64,000 nt of DNA from CBDIDH01 sp965277595. GTDB lineage: Bacteria; Planctomycetota; Planctomycetia; Isosphaerales; Isosphaeraceae. The stretch is from the NCBI GenBank assembly GCA_965277595.1, contig CBDIDH010000002.1, forward strand, positions 2,604,001-2,668,000. Reading direction: 5' to 3'. Position numbers and translations under genes: made by a program. Positions 42,324-52,837 of the stretch are shown piece after piece (positions within the stretch are counted from its first letter, which is position 1; each line of letters begins with the position of its first letter). The notes beneath the pieces were generated by a model. The model was not told the DNA's origin and did not search any database. It saw only the letters and a list, made by a program, of their open reading frames with translations.

Positions 42324-45300
42324 TCAGGCCCGATTCCAGCGCCCGACGATCGCAAGCCCGAGGCTTCCAGCAAGCCAGGCCGGACCCGCCAAGTATCCAA
42401 TCAAGGCCAGGCCCGTTACCAAAATGACGCGGCCGATCCGACGTGGTTGGGCCGAGATCGAAGCGATACGCCACGCCAGTAACGGAATGGCGACGACGAA
42501 AAGCAGCAAAATCACGACGCCGATGCGATCGGAGGAGGCGTCAGTGCCTCGGCTCCAGGCAAGCCAGCCCATTCGGGCCGCGCCGGTCACAAAGCCCTGG
42601 AAGACGTGAGGTCGACCCAGAGGACGAACCTGCGCGGAGAGTGTTGGCTCCGGTGTCGGCGCCAGAATTCCGGCGCCCGGGTCGGGAGCCATTCCGATGC
42701 TGGCTCGGGCCGACGTCTGGAAATCGTCGAGCGCCTCGGTGTGAACGGCCTCGGTCATCCGGTCGCGGAGCAACCGAGCGACCTGCGCCGTTGAACTCGA
42801 TCGATCCTCGATCGGATCATACAGGGCAGCGCGCTGGGCGCGGCGGAGCAGAAGATCAAAACGGGCGAGCGCCGCAACGAGGTTTTCGCCCGCTCGCCGC
42901 GAACTGCGATCGAGCCCGGAAAGGGATTCGGCGGTCTCGCGTTCGGCCCACGCCGCCTTTTCCAACTCGACCCGCTCAACGTTTGACGCACTGAGCCGAC
43001 CGCTCGGGCTTGAGATCGCAACGCCCTCGGCCGCGCGAACCGTGACGACCACCGGCACCGCGCCGTGGCCGACGATCGGGATCGGGATCGGGATCGGACT
43101 CTTCCGCCGGATGGCCCCAGTCGGTTCCGATCGCCAGACAAGAGCCACGAGGTTCTCGGCCTCACCAGGCAGGGGAAGTTGCCAGCGCCCCGGACCGGCG
43201 ACAAGAAGCTTGACGGTGCTCTCGTTGACCGACGCCCAGAGCGGCGTGGCCCCCTCGGGCAATTCCACCCCGATAAATGTTCCCGGCCGGGCACTCACGT
43301 CGTAACGTCCAAGGCCGAGCGTTGATCCGTCCTCGGCGAGCGTGCAGAGGATTTCCCCATGCTCGACGCGAGGGCGATCGGCCGCGGTGGGACCGTCGGA
43401 CCGCTGAACGCGGAGTGACCACCCGGATTTGATCACGTGGTAACTTGTTACCGTCGCGGCGCGAAGGGTTGACGCCGCCAGTTCGTCATCGGCCGACGTC
43501 GTTTGCGTGGCGACAGCCTGAACACCGGGCGAGCCCTCGATGGCGATCGGCCTTGACGTGGCGTTGGCGATCCTCAAGGACGTGTCGACCGCGCCCCCCC
43601 AGCCGAGCGGACTGATTTCCGGGAACGATCGGGCCTCGCCCGGTAAAAGCGGGTTCGAGGAACGAATGAACAACCGTTGCGAACCCCAGACGGGGCGATC
43701 GGGTCGGATCGACCAATAGGTTGACTCGCGAAGCGTGTCGGGATCGCGGCGCCGGTCGGTCTGAGGACGATATGGGACGCCGTCCAGCCATACCGAGGCC
43801 CCCCGCGCCCAGTCGCTGGGAAGCTTCAAATTAATCGCGTCGAGCGGTCCATCGGAAACGTCATAACGAAGCCAGGCGACCCACTCGGTCGAATCCGCGT
43901 CGACCGATAACTGGCTCTGCGCGGTCACGGCGACCCGAGGGGGCTCAACCTCCCAGCGAAGCCGGCCGAGTTCGCCGGAACGGGTCACGCGATAGGTCAA
44001 TCGATTTGGGCCGCTCGGCTCGGGCGTCACGGGTGTCGCACCGGGCGAAAGTACGAGAGCCGTCCGAGTCGGACTCGTCACGGTAAGCATCGCCGCCGAT
44101 TCGTCCTGGCCAATCCAGCGCGGCCAGGGGACGTTGATCTCGCGGCTCGATGCGATCACCGCGGGCGCGAGGGGATCGGCACCAACGGCAATCCAGCCTT
44201 CGATTCGGGCTCGGCGATGATGGAGCGACGGCCCGTCGAACCGGAGTTTCAGGGACGGGGCGGGGTCGGACGTGACCGACCAATCCGTCAGGCCGTCGGC
44301 ACTGACGCGAACGACCCGAAAACCGTCGGGACAAGTTATCCGCACGTCATGAACCGTGCCTGTTGTCTCGGTCAGATCGGCGTCAACGCTCAGGTCAATC
44401 CGACCCCCAGCGATGTTGATGTTCACTCGCGGTTGAACCCGGAGCCTCGGGGGAACGGGACCGGTCACGACCTCGGCGGGAGACACATTCGGAAAGGCGG
44501 AGGGCAAGCGGACCGCGCCGGCGAGCGTCAGGGGATCGTCCGGCAGCGGCACTTCCCAGGATCGAACAAACGCCTCATCGCCGATGGCGACCGCCCCGGC
44601 CGCCGGCTCGATCCGGCCCGACCAGGCGGAGGGTCGGCGGAAGGCCAGAAGGCCGGAGGCATGGTCCACGCCCAACGGGTCAACACGCGGGGCCGATCGG
44701 GTCTCGGCCGTTTCCAGGGGAGCATCGAGCCGGGGCCGGAACACGTCGACGGTCACGGTCGACCCATCGGCCAAAGGAGGCGCGATCCGGGCCACCCACT
44801 CGGGCCGATCGGCTCTTCCCTCGCGACTGATGTCCACCACGCCGGGAATCGAGTGCGAACGGACGTGAACGCCCGGCCCAAGGCCGAGCCGGATCACGCC
44901 GATTCCGCCTGGATCGTGATAGGTCAATCGAGCGCGGACCCGGTCTCCCGAGGGAAGGGCGTCCCAGAGATAAAGCCCCGAGACCGTGCCGATCGACGGG
45001 ATCGAGCTTTCTCCGCCGGGGGTCGACCAGCGCAGGTCAATTCTCGACGTCGGGCCGAGCCAACCGGAACCTTCGCCCTTGTTCTGACCCGGCGCGATCC
45101 GGCCGCGAGCGCTGGGAACGTCAACACTCAGGCCAGCGGGATGCGCCGCGATCTCGACGCGGGCCATGGCGATTGGGTTGACAGTCACGCCGATCGATTC
45201 GCCCCAGTCGCCGCGCCTGGGTGGATAGAATCGTCGCACGATCAGCGTGAACGAGCGCTCGGGTCCTGCCGCGTCGATCGAGACCGAGGCCGACCGCGCT

Positions 45301-48300
45301 CCGGCCTCGATGCGTACGGGGACGTCTGCCCCGTCGAGCCTTGCCGCGATCTCGCGGGCCTCCTCGATGGGAAAAGCCCAACGCGTCGAGCCGCGACGGT
45401 CGGACCGGAGCTTCAGCTCGGTCTCGACCACCACCCGATCCGGGTCGAGGCCCGGACCCGACCAGCTCACCCGATGAATCGCGGAGGTGGCGTCAAGCGT
45501 CACGGGCGCGGGCGTGGTCGCCAGGCGAGCAAGGCTTTTCAAACGTTCGTAATCGGCCAGTCGGAGCAAGACCCGATCGGGCTTCTGGGCCGGGTCGGGT
45601 GGCCCGACGTAGGGTAAAAGGGCAATGATCGCCCCGGCGGCATCGGCGGGAAGGTTTGGTTGGGCGTTGACCCAGGACGTCGACGCCGCGACCAGGCTGA
45701 GCATCATGAAGAGAGCCGGCAAGGCGATGTTGAAGGGCCGACGTGGTGGCGTACCCGCGCTTCTTGGTTCCGCGGTCCGCGCCCGGCGGCGAGGCACCGG
45801 AAGGGTCTCGCCAAGCCAGATCAGAGCGACCGCGACCGACCCTCGCAGCAAGCCCGAGGCCGCGCCCGAGTATGAGGGAGGAACCGAAATCGACGCGACG
45901 AGTCCAAGGGCGACCGCCGCGGCGGAACCCGCCGCGCGCGCCGAGAGCCGGCCTCGACGGAATTTTAGCGAGAGAGTCAGGATCGCGATCGCCACGGCCC
46001 AGGCGATGAGCCCTTGCTGGCGGCGGTCGATCAGTTGAATCGCGGTCGCCGATTCTGGCCAGCCGGTGGCGAAAAATCGGGTGACGCTTCGCCCGTCCAC
46101 GGAACCAGGCGGGTCGGTCGACACGGGCCTGGGAATCGCCTCGTCGCGCCATCGATTGACCGTCTGAAAGCGATCCGAGGTATCCGAGCCCCAGGCCGCC
46201 GCCTGAGAAATCGCGGACGCCCAGGCTGCTCGATCATCGCCCCGTTGAAGCAGGCCGTTCGGTGTCGTGAGCAGAAGAGTTCGCCCCATCGGCTCGATGC
46301 TCAGCCCGAGAGGACGAAGGAATTCCGAGGCGGTTCGAGTCCGCGATCGGTCGTTTCGCGGCGGGAAGACGCGCGACCTCGGCCCCAGCGCCGAGGACGC
46401 CAGGGCGATCCGATCGACGATGATTGGCCAGGAACCGGCATCGACGCGGGTGAGCCACTCGCCAAGGCTCGTCTCTTCGGGAGGACCGGCGAGCAGTCGC
46501 GTCGTGAACTCTCGGAGCATTTCCTCGGCATTGTCTTCACCTTTGCGCGAGGCTTGCCAGCTTCCAAGGATCTTCCATGACCCTGGGACGCGAACGCCGG
46601 TGAGGTGGCCGAGAAGGTCGGGGCGCTGGGCGGAAGGGTCGGCGGGAGTCAGAGCCGGTCCCCAATCGCTCACGGACCAGTCGGCCGGGAGAACGATTTC
46701 CCAGTCGAGGGCGAGACAGGGCATCGACAATTTCGGTCGGGCAGGGCGGTAGGTCAGGGGGTCGGACTTCGCGGGGCGTTCGCGTTGATAGTCGAGAACG
46801 ATCGCGGTCAGCGGCCGGGCGCCCGAGGTCGCGCTCAGGGGGATGGAAAGAGCGCGGCCTGAACGCGTTGGGGTCACGGTCTGGCCGTCGCGCGTGATGC
46901 GCTCGGGGGTCGCGCCGTCGGGAAGCGTGACGTCAAGCGTCTGCGCGGACGGATCGGCGGCGACGCGAAGGACGAGGCGTTCGCGGACGGTGCCGCAGCG
47001 CGGGTCGAGATGGGTCGTCAGAAGCGCCTCGCGGATCACACCGCCGGTCCCCGCCGGCTTTAGAGCCTCGGCCTTGAGTTCGATCCGAACAGCGGGTGCG
47101 TCGTAGACAAAGGCGTGAGCGCGGCGGTAGGCGGGGGTCGCCAGCGGTTCCGCGAAGGGACCCCCTTCCGCCCCGAGCGACTCCGCCGTGATTTCCGGGT
47201 CCAGCGCTCGCGCTCCTTCGGCGACGACCGACGTGCGCACCCCTCGGGCCGCGAGGACCAGGAGAGTCCCCCGCGCCCGCAAGGTGGGGGGCAGGGCAAT
47301 CAAGGGGATGCGGCCGTGGTCGTCCCAGCGCCCCTCGTAGTGAGCCGTCAGGGCGACCCGACCGCGCTGGGGGTGCGGAAGGTCGACACGCCACGACGGA
47401 CCTCGGCCCAGGTCGCCGACCGTGGCGGCGTTGCGAACGGGCAAGGCGGTGCGGGGGAGTTCCAGGCCGGTCGTTTCCTCGAAGAAGCGCCAGGCGTCGG
47501 GATTGGCCACGGGCTCTGTCAAGCCCAAGGTGATCGATCGGACGGGCTCGCCGCGTGAGACAATCGCAACGCGCGCATCGAGCGAAAGACGGTCTGGAGC
47601 GACCGTGGCGACCAGTCCGACCGTTCCGATTCGCGTTGAATCCGAGCGCTCGCGGTCAACCCGGGCCTCGGCGTCGTCGGCGGTCCAGCGCCAGGCGAGG
47701 GTCGGGCGCGTGGTGGTCGTCGCGGCCCCGGTCGGCACGACGGCGGCGGGATCGAGCCAGGCGAGACCTCGGGCGAGGGTTGGCCTGAGGGTCAGGCCCG
47801 GATCGACCCGGGCGACCCAGATTTCATCGGCCAGCCGGGCGTTTTGCGGCCTGAGACGGGGCAGGGCCAGCGGTCCGCGACCTCCGGCGACCGAGGCCGT
47901 CGCCGCCAGGTTGACGACCAGCGATCGACCCGCCCAGTCGCCCGGGGGCGTTGAGACATGCACGCGCGAGCCACCATCGGGCAGGTCGTTCGCGTGCCAG
48001 ACCGCGGCGGCGTCGGCCCCTTCGAACTCGACGCGCTCGGCGATCCAGGCGCGGGGCAGATCGACTTCCAGACCGAGCGGACGGCCTCGGTGGAAGGACC
48101 ATGCGATCCGACCCTTGATCCGGGGCGAGGTCGCGCCGACGACAAGCTCGCCGCGAACCTCGGCCGAGGCATCGACGCGCGGCTTGCGGAAGGTCAGCTC
48201 AGCGACCGGCGCGGCACGTTCGCCCGCGAAGTCGAACCGATGATCCTCCGAGGACTCGCCCGGGGGCGACGCGATGCGCTGCCCCGCCATCGTGCGCAAA

Positions 48301-49370
48301 CCGTCAACGACCCGCGTCGGAGCGATCCGCGCGGTGGTCGTTCCGCCTGCCCAGAGGGCGTTGACCGGCCGGGCCGCCGGGATGATCCAGCGGCCGTCCA
48401 GAGGAACGCGCGCCAGGGCCCGGACTGTGATCCGGCTCGCGATCTGGCCGCCAGGCCCGTTGTTGAGTCGGATCGTGAGCCGGGTCGAGCGATCGGGCGC
48501 GGGCTCGCCCTGAAAGTCGTCGACCCCCGTGCCGGTCACCGACACGAGATCGAGGCCGGGGTCAAGCGAGATCATCAACTGCCTGGGAGCGCGCGGACCC
48601 CCGGAAACCGACCAGTCCAGCGTCCAGGACGCATCGGCATCGTTCACGTCGACGCGCGTCGGCCCGTCAACCCAGAGCCGCGAGGCGTCGTCGGGATCAA
48701 CATCGGGGCGGGCGTCGATCAGAACAAGGTCGCACGAGCCGGGCGAGCCGCTGAACGACCACCGCGCGAGATTGCCGACGGTCGTCGGGCCGCTTCGAAA
48801 ACCGGGAGCCCCTTCCGGTTCCAGGCCCGGGGGCAGGTCCAAAGTGAGTTCGCCCGTGCCGTGATCGGGCAGGCTGAGCGCGAACTTGCGGCCTCGCGAA
48901 CCGGGGCGAGAGGCAAGCTGCCAGTCAACAACAACGGTTGTTGATTCGTCGTCGCGATGCGCCGAATCGATTCGAAGGGATGTACGCCCCGCGTTGTCGG
49001 TCTGCGCGGCCTCCGCCCGGGGATCGATCGCGGGCGACCAGGGGTCAAGAATTAGCCGACCGCGCCCGGAGTCGGGAACCCGGACGATCAGTTCCGAACG
49101 GCCGATCAGGACGCCATCATCCCACCGCGCGGAGTGCTTTGAGTGAAGCAGCCGCGCCTCGGGTTCGGCGGGCCGGGCGAGCGCTCCGGCTCGGGCCTCG
49201 CGGACCAGGGCGTCCAGCGCGTCGAGAGACATTCCCTTTTGCTCGGTTCCCGAGGGAAACCAGCGGGTCACCTGTTCCGAGGGAACCCGAACGCGCACAA
49301 GCTCAGGTGGCGTCGCACCCAGAAGACAGAAGAGAAAAACAGGCGCGACGAAGGAGGCGTACCGGCTCAT
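42324..49370 (-). CDS. Giant envelope protein of unknown family, apparent two-part fusion
   Basis: At 2348 residues it is the largest gene here. A signal peptide (MSRYASFVAPVFLFCLLGA) is followed by ~1100 residues of beta-rich, Asp/Arg/Pro-rich sequence without a family I recognise. Near residue ~1045 there is FLRPLGLSIEPMGRTLLLTT, resembling a short secretin/TonB N-terminal (STN-like) unit. Hydrophobic segments occur at ~1118-1135, ~1144-1165 and ~1172-1188. At ~1212-1236 a second signal-peptide-like run appears (FNIALPALFMMLSLVAASTS, ending VNA-Q), then a second beta-rich half starting with VLLRLADYERLKSLA. The last ~65 residues form two membrane helices. The DYERLK element recalls DEYARLR in the gene upstream. 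The layout suggests two ancestral membrane-anchored proteins joined in one frame. The ATG overlaps the upstream stop by 4 bp, implying a two-protein complex. Confidence 0.8.
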   Translation of the reverse strand: MSRYASFVAPVFLFCLLGATPPELVRVRVPSEQVTRWFPSGTEQKGMSLDALDALVREARAGALARPAEPEARLLHSKHSARWDDGVLIGRSELIVRVPDSGRGRLILDPWSPAIDPRAEAAQTDNAGRTSLRIDSAHRDDESTTVVVDWQLASRPGSRGRKFALSLPDHGTGELTLDLPPGLEPEGAPGFRSGPTTVGNLARWSFSGSPGSCDLVLIDARPDVDPDDASRLWVDGPTRVDVNDADASWTLDWSVSGGPRAPRQLMISLDPGLDLVSVTGTGVDDFQGEPAPDRSTRLTIRLNNGPGGQIASRITVRALARVPLDGRWIIPAARPVNALWAGGTTTARIAPTRVVDGLRTMAGQRIASPPGESSEDHRFDFAGERAAPVAELTFRKPRVDASAEVRGELVVGATSPRIKGRIAWSFHRGRPLGLEVDLPRAWIAERVEFEGADAAAVWHANDLPDGGSRVHVSTPPGDWAGRSLVVNLAATASVAGGRGPLALPRLRPQNARLADEIWVARVDPGLTLRPTLARGLAWLDPAAVVPTGAATTTTRPTLAWRWTADDAEARVDRERSDSTRIGTVGLVATVAPDRLSLDARVAIVSRGEPVRSITLGLTEPVANPDAWRFFEETTGLELPRTALPVRNAATVGDLGRGPSWRVDLPHPQRGRVALTAHYEGRWDDHGRIPLIALPPTLRARGTLLVLAARGVRTSVVAEGARALDPEITAESLGAEGGPFAEPLATPAYRRAHAFVYDAPAVRIELKAEALKPAGTGGVIREALLTTHLDPRCGTVRERLVLRVAADPSAQTLDVTLPDGATPERITRDGQTVTPTRSGRALSIPLSATSGARPLTAIVLDYQRERPAKSDPLTYRPARPKLSMPCLALDWEIVLPADWSVSDWGPALTPADPSAQRPDLLGHLTGVRVPGSWKILGSWQASRKGEDNAEEMLREFTTRLLAGPPEETSLGEWLTRVDAGSWPIIVDRIALASSALGPRSRVFPPRNDRSRTRTASEFLRPLGLSIEPMGRTLLLTTPNGLLQRGDDRAAWASAISQAAAWGSDTSDRFQTVNRWRDEAIPRPVSTDPPGSVDGRSVTRFFATGWPESATAIQLIDRRQQGLIAWAVAIAILTLSLKFRRGRLSARAAGSAAAVALGLVASISVPPSYSGAASGLLRGSVAVALIWLGETLPVPRRRARTAEPRSAGTPPRRPFNIALPALFMMLSLVAASTSWVNAQPNLPADAAGAIIALLPYVGPPDPAQKPDRVLLRLADYERLKSLARLATTPAPVTLDATSAIHRVSWSGPGLDPDRVVVETELKLRSDRRGSTRWAFPIEEAREIAARLDGADVPVRIEAGARSASVSIDAAGPERSFTLIVRRFYPPRRGDWGESIGVTVNPIAMARVEIAAHPAGLSVDVPSARGRIAPGQNKGEGSGWLGPTSRIDLRWSTPGGESSIPSIGTVSGLYLWDALPSGDRVRARLTYHDPGGIGVIRLGLGPGVHVRSHSIPGVVDISREGRADRPEWVARIAPPLADGSTVTVDVFRPRLDAPLETAETRSAPRVDPLGVDHASGLLAFRRPSAWSGRIEPAAGAVAIGDEAFVRSWEVPLPDDPLTLAGAVRLPSAFPNVSPAEVVTGPVPPRLRVQPRVNINIAGGRIDLSVDADLTETTGTVHDVRITCPDGFRVVRVSADGLTDWSVTSDPAPSLKLRFDGPSLHHRRARIEGWIAVGADPLAPAVIASSREINVPWPRWIGQDESAAMLTVTSPTRTALVLSPGATPVTPEPSGPNRLTYRVTRSGELGRLRWEVEPPRVAVTAQSQLSVDADSTEWVAWLRYDVSDGPLDAINLKLPSDWARGASVWLDGVPYRPQTDRRRDPDTLRESTYWSIRPDRPVWGSQRLFIRSSNPLLPGEARSFPEISPLGWGGAVDTSLRIANATSRPIAIEGSPGVQAVATQTTSADDELAASTLRAATVTSYHVIKSGWSLRVQRSDGPTAADRPRVEHGEILCTLAEDGSTLGLGRYDVSARPGTFIGVELPEGATPLWASVNESTVKLLVAGPGRWQLPLPGEAENLVALVWRSEPTGAIRRKSPIPIPIPIVGHGAVPVVVTVRAAEGVAISSPSGRLSASNVERVELEKAAWAERETAESLSGLDRSSRRAGENLVAALARFDLLLRRAQRAALYDPIEDRSSSTAQVARLLRDRMTEAVHTEALDDFQTSARASIGMAPDPGAGILAPTPEPTLSAQVRPLGRPHVFQGFVTGAARMGWLAWSRGTDASSDRIGVVILLLFVVAIPLLAWRIASISAQPRRIGRVILVTGLALIGYLAGPAWLAGSLGLAIVGRWNRA

Positions 49371-52300
49371 GCTTCCGACCCTTTGCGCGATCCGCGCTCG
49401 GGGATGGGCGTGGCGTCATCAATTTTTGGAGCCGATGGGGCGGGTATGGTGATGTGATCCCTTGTCGAATGCGAGGGAACCGGTCGCGCCCGGATCGCCG
49501 TCGAATCGTCTGACCCTATCGCGCCAACGTGCGACATCGTGGAGCCCTGCGCCAGAAGCCCCGGCGCGCGAGTGGTCGGCTCACCATAGGCGAAGGGACC
49601 AATACGGGGCCGACCCAGAAGTTGATGCATCGCCGCGAGGAGCGCCGTCAGCACGAGACCGACCGTCGCGGACTGAAACGCCAGCAGGACCACGCTGGGA
49701 TGAAGCATCGTGGCAATCAGCAGGCCAACGACGACGAGACCAAGCCAGGCCATTCGAAACGTGGGCCGCCAGACCAGGATCAAGAGACCGCCGAGAGCCA
49801 GGACACTCCCCGAACAGGCCGCGACGAGCCAGGCCCTTGAGGCGATCAAGAGCGGCATCGACACGGGACCGGTCGGGCGTCCGAAAAGGTAACTGTGCGC
49901 ATCGCCGTGTGCGTCAGCGTCGGGCATCAGGTCCGTCGCGGGAATCGGCCGCGATGGAGGAAGTCCAACCCAGGCGGCGAGCCCCGCCGAGGACGTCCAG
50001 GGACGACGTTTCCAGACGTAGGCATCCCAGTACCATTCGTTCTCGTCCGTCCAACCCGCCGGAACACCGACCGCTGCCCGGCTCCAGGGAACGCGAACTT
50101 CCCAGAGCGTTTGCTGGACGACGCCGCCGTCGAGCAATCGCGGTGGTTCGAACGCGTTCGACGTCTTCGAGGCGGGAACCGCGTAGGCGATCTCCACCAG
50201 CGCAGGGCCGGGACGTGCCGGCAGGGCGACTCGATAGCCTCCACGGCCGGAGAGGCGATCGACCCCGCGCGCGACCTCACCGCCGACGCGGACTTGAATC
50301 AATTCCGCATGGGTTGGAAGCGAGAATGAGAGGCCCGAATCATACGCGTCCAGCCAGTACCAGGCGATCGTTCGCAGATCGCCCTCGGGCGTCTCGGTCG
50401 TGCGGATTGCCAGTCGAGAGGCGACGATCCGGGGGAGTTCCGCGCGTGCCCGAGCCGAGACGCTCAGGACCAGCGGCGCGGACTCTCCGACGCAGATGAG
50501 TCGGGAGGTTGCCTCGTTGTCGGTCGGTTCGGTCGCGGTCGCGGCAATCCAGGACTCGTCGTGTGCCTCGGCCGTCATGCCGGGTTCCTCGGAAACGGTG
50601 GCGTTGACGGGCGACGAGGCTTCGCCGTTCTCGACAAGAACGATCCAGGGAATCGTCTGGTCCACGGCTTTTTCGGGGGTTAGACCGGGCGCATACGGAA
50701 GGCGATACCGAAAACGAAGCCGAACGAACCGATTGAGTTCGCTTGCCAGCTTGAGGCGGACGCGGCGGTCGCCTTCGGGCAGGCGTTCAAGCTCGGTCTG
50801 ACTGGTGACGGCCGAGCCCTCGACGTCCCAACGGCCCGCGAGCGCCGCGGGGATCAGGATGTCGAGGTGGTCGAACGTGCCGAACTGCGCCGTGCATTCC
50901 AGCTCCTCTTGCACGACGACCTCGCGGCGGTCGACCCGGACGTTCAGCGTGGTCGCATGAGAGAGCGTTCGCGGGTGCGCGGTCACGTTCAGGGGCAAGA
51001 CGGCCGGGCCGTCATCGTGGCGGAGCCAGAGCATCGGCGGCGAGGCGGGAGGATGCCCGGAAGGCCAGGGCCAGTCGACAGGCGTCGTTTGCAGGGCCGG
51101 TCGAAACTCCCCCGCGCCCTGATGGTCCTCGGCAAGGTCGGCCGTCAGGCTCGGACCGGTCAAGACCGCGACACGTCCCCCCGCGGCGGTGACCCCGACC
51201 GGTTGGAAAAGCGAAATCCTGGCCAGTCGCGCTGTCTGATCCAATGCCTGTCGGCCGACGACCTGGATCGAAAACTTGCCCGACTCCTGCGCCTTGGGGC
51301 CGAGTCGCACGGTGACGAGTTTGAGCCCCCGGGCGGCGACCGGCAAGAAGGCCAGGGCCAGGTCATCGGAATGCACCGAGGCGGCAATCTCGGGCGGGCC
51401 GACCGACTCAACCTCAAGGCCCGGCGGAAGACCGAGAACCAGGTCGTAAATCTTGCCGCGAATCGTCTCGACGTCGAGCCAGGTATGAACCCGGGCCGAG
51501 CCCGGCTCGATGACGATCGTCGTTCGATCCCCCGCGCGGACGAGCGGCGGCGAGGCTTCAACCCGCAGCGAGAGCCCGAACGGCTGTTCCGAGAACTGAT
51601 AGGCAAGTTCCGTCGCCGGTCGAGCGCGGAGGTCGGCGGGAAGCTCGGTTCGGGGATCGATCCTTCGAACACCTCGCCCCGCGAGGCCAGAAACCCAGAG
51701 GTTGCCCGACGTCGCCACGCCGATCGTCCCGGCCTGTTCCCTGACGTTCACGATTGGAAACCCCTCAAAGGCGACCCGGGCCGAAGGTCCCGAGGGGGTC
51801 GGCCGTCGGGTTGTCAGCACGAGCCGACGGTCCTTGCCCGGCACGATCGGCTCGTTCAGCGTGATCGTCAGTCGAGGCGAGCCACCAACCCGATCGATTC
51901 CCGCCGACGGACGCTGACCATCGACCTCCAGGTCGATCAACTCATCGCCCGCCCCAAGCTGGATCTGAAGCGCTCGGGCCGATCCGCGCGCCGATCGAAT
52001 CAACCAGGAAGACCGGCACCGGAACGACCCCGGATCGACCTCGACGGCAATCTCCCCCTGCGCGGAGAGGATCGGCGGAGATTGCGACTTCGACTCCTCG
52101 TCCGCACTCCAGGCCAGGGCGAGCCTGGCCCTTGGCGTCAGTTCGGCCGTCAATCGGGTGGCATCGCTCCCCTTCGCGGGCTCAAGGCGGACCGGTTCGC
52201 CGACGGCCGCCCAGGCGTCGACCACCTTCCTGGCGATCGAAACGTCAATCCGGGTCGACCCCGCCTCGGGAATCGCCAGTTCGATCCGTCTTCCCTCGGG

Positions 52301-52837
52301 CCGGACGCGGACGGGCAGGAAGAGATGAACCTGAACGGTATGCCCCCCTTTTTTCGAAAGCTCAACCTGCCAGGCTCCGCCCTCGGACGCGCGAACGGGT
52401 AGGTCGCGGTCGCCTTCGCGGACCGAAATCAGGCTCTGACCGTCAAGCCGGACGGGAACCCAGGCGGGGCCGTCGGCGGTCAGCGTCGTGCCCAGCTTGA
52501 TCGTCAGATCGGCGAGATCGCCGTCGACGGACCCCCCGATGATTACCGAGTCGACCGTCGGGGCCGTCGGTTCCACGGTGGTTTGACGGTCACGAAGCCG
52601 CGCGTACTCGTCGCCGCGCAGAATCACGAAATCGGGGCGCTTCAGGGCCTTCCAGAGCGAGTTCAGATCGGCCGGGTCGTTCAGGAAGATGTTGAGCGGA
52701 ACGTCTGAGGCGGGGGGATCGGTCGGGCGAATCGGAGGCTCATCCGCGAAGGCGACCGAGACGAGCACAAGGGCCGTCGTCAGCGCGCGCTGGAACCAGC
52801 GACAGGGGTTGCCACAGACGAGGCTCAAGCGTCTCAC
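49367..52837 (-). CDS. Large envelope protein of unknown family with C-terminal membrane helices
   Basis: The protein has ~1156 residues from a GTG at 52837; the frame stays open to a GTG at 52933, but that start leaves the signal peptide (RWFQRALTTALVLVSVAFA) too far inside. After the leader come NIFLNDPADLNSLWKAL and FVILRGDEYARLRDRQ. Then ~900 residues of beta-sandwich-like sequence follow (VDSVIIGGSVDGDLADLTIK; LVLTTRRPTPSGP; TTIVIEPGSARVHTWLDVET). Three or four hydrophobic helices lie at ~1030-1110, with a polar tail. I recognise no catalytic motif. The first ~200 residues resemble the second half of the 2348-residue neighbour in order of features, suggesting common ancestry. It is the first gene of a coupled pair. 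Confidence 0.75.
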   Translation of the reverse strand: MRRLSLVCGNPCRWFQRALTTALVLVSVAFADEPPIRPTDPPASDVPLNIFLNDPADLNSLWKALKRPDFVILRGDEYARLRDRQTTVEPTAPTVDSVIIGGSVDGDLADLTIKLGTTLTADGPAWVPVRLDGQSLISVREGDRDLPVRASEGGAWQVELSKKGGHTVQVHLFLPVRVRPEGRRIELAIPEAGSTRIDVSIARKVVDAWAAVGEPVRLEPAKGSDATRLTAELTPRARLALAWSADEESKSQSPPILSAQGEIAVEVDPGSFRCRSSWLIRSARGSARALQIQLGAGDELIDLEVDGQRPSAGIDRVGGSPRLTITLNEPIVPGKDRRLVLTTRRPTPSGPSARVAFEGFPIVNVREQAGTIGVATSGNLWVSGLAGRGVRRIDPRTELPADLRARPATELAYQFSEQPFGLSLRVEASPPLVRAGDRTTIVIEPGSARVHTWLDVETIRGKIYDLVLGLPPGLEVESVGPPEIAASVHSDDLALAFLPVAARGLKLVTVRLGPKAQESGKFSIQVVGRQALDQTARLARISLFQPVGVTAAGGRVAVLTGPSLTADLAEDHQGAGEFRPALQTTPVDWPWPSGHPPASPPMLWLRHDDGPAVLPLNVTAHPRTLSHATTLNVRVDRREVVVQEELECTAQFGTFDHLDILIPAALAGRWDVEGSAVTSQTELERLPEGDRRVRLKLASELNRFVRLRFRYRLPYAPGLTPEKAVDQTIPWIVLVENGEASSPVNATVSEEPGMTAEAHDESWIAATATEPTDNEATSRLICVGESAPLVLSVSARARAELPRIVASRLAIRTTETPEGDLRTIAWYWLDAYDSGLSFSLPTHAELIQVRVGGEVARGVDRLSGRGGYRVALPARPGPALVEIAYAVPASKTSNAFEPPRLLDGGVVQQTLWEVRVPWSRAAVGVPAGWTDENEWYWDAYVWKRRPWTSSAGLAAWVGLPPSRPIPATDLMPDADAHGDAHSYLFGRPTGPVSMPLLIASRAWLVAACSGSVLALGGLLILVWRPTFRMAWLGLVVVGLLIATMLHPSVVLLAFQSATVGLVLTALLAAMHQLLGRPRIGPFAYGEPTTRAPGLLAQGSTMSHVGAIGSDDSTAIRARPVPSHSTRDHITIPAPSAPKIDDATPIPERGSRKGSEA

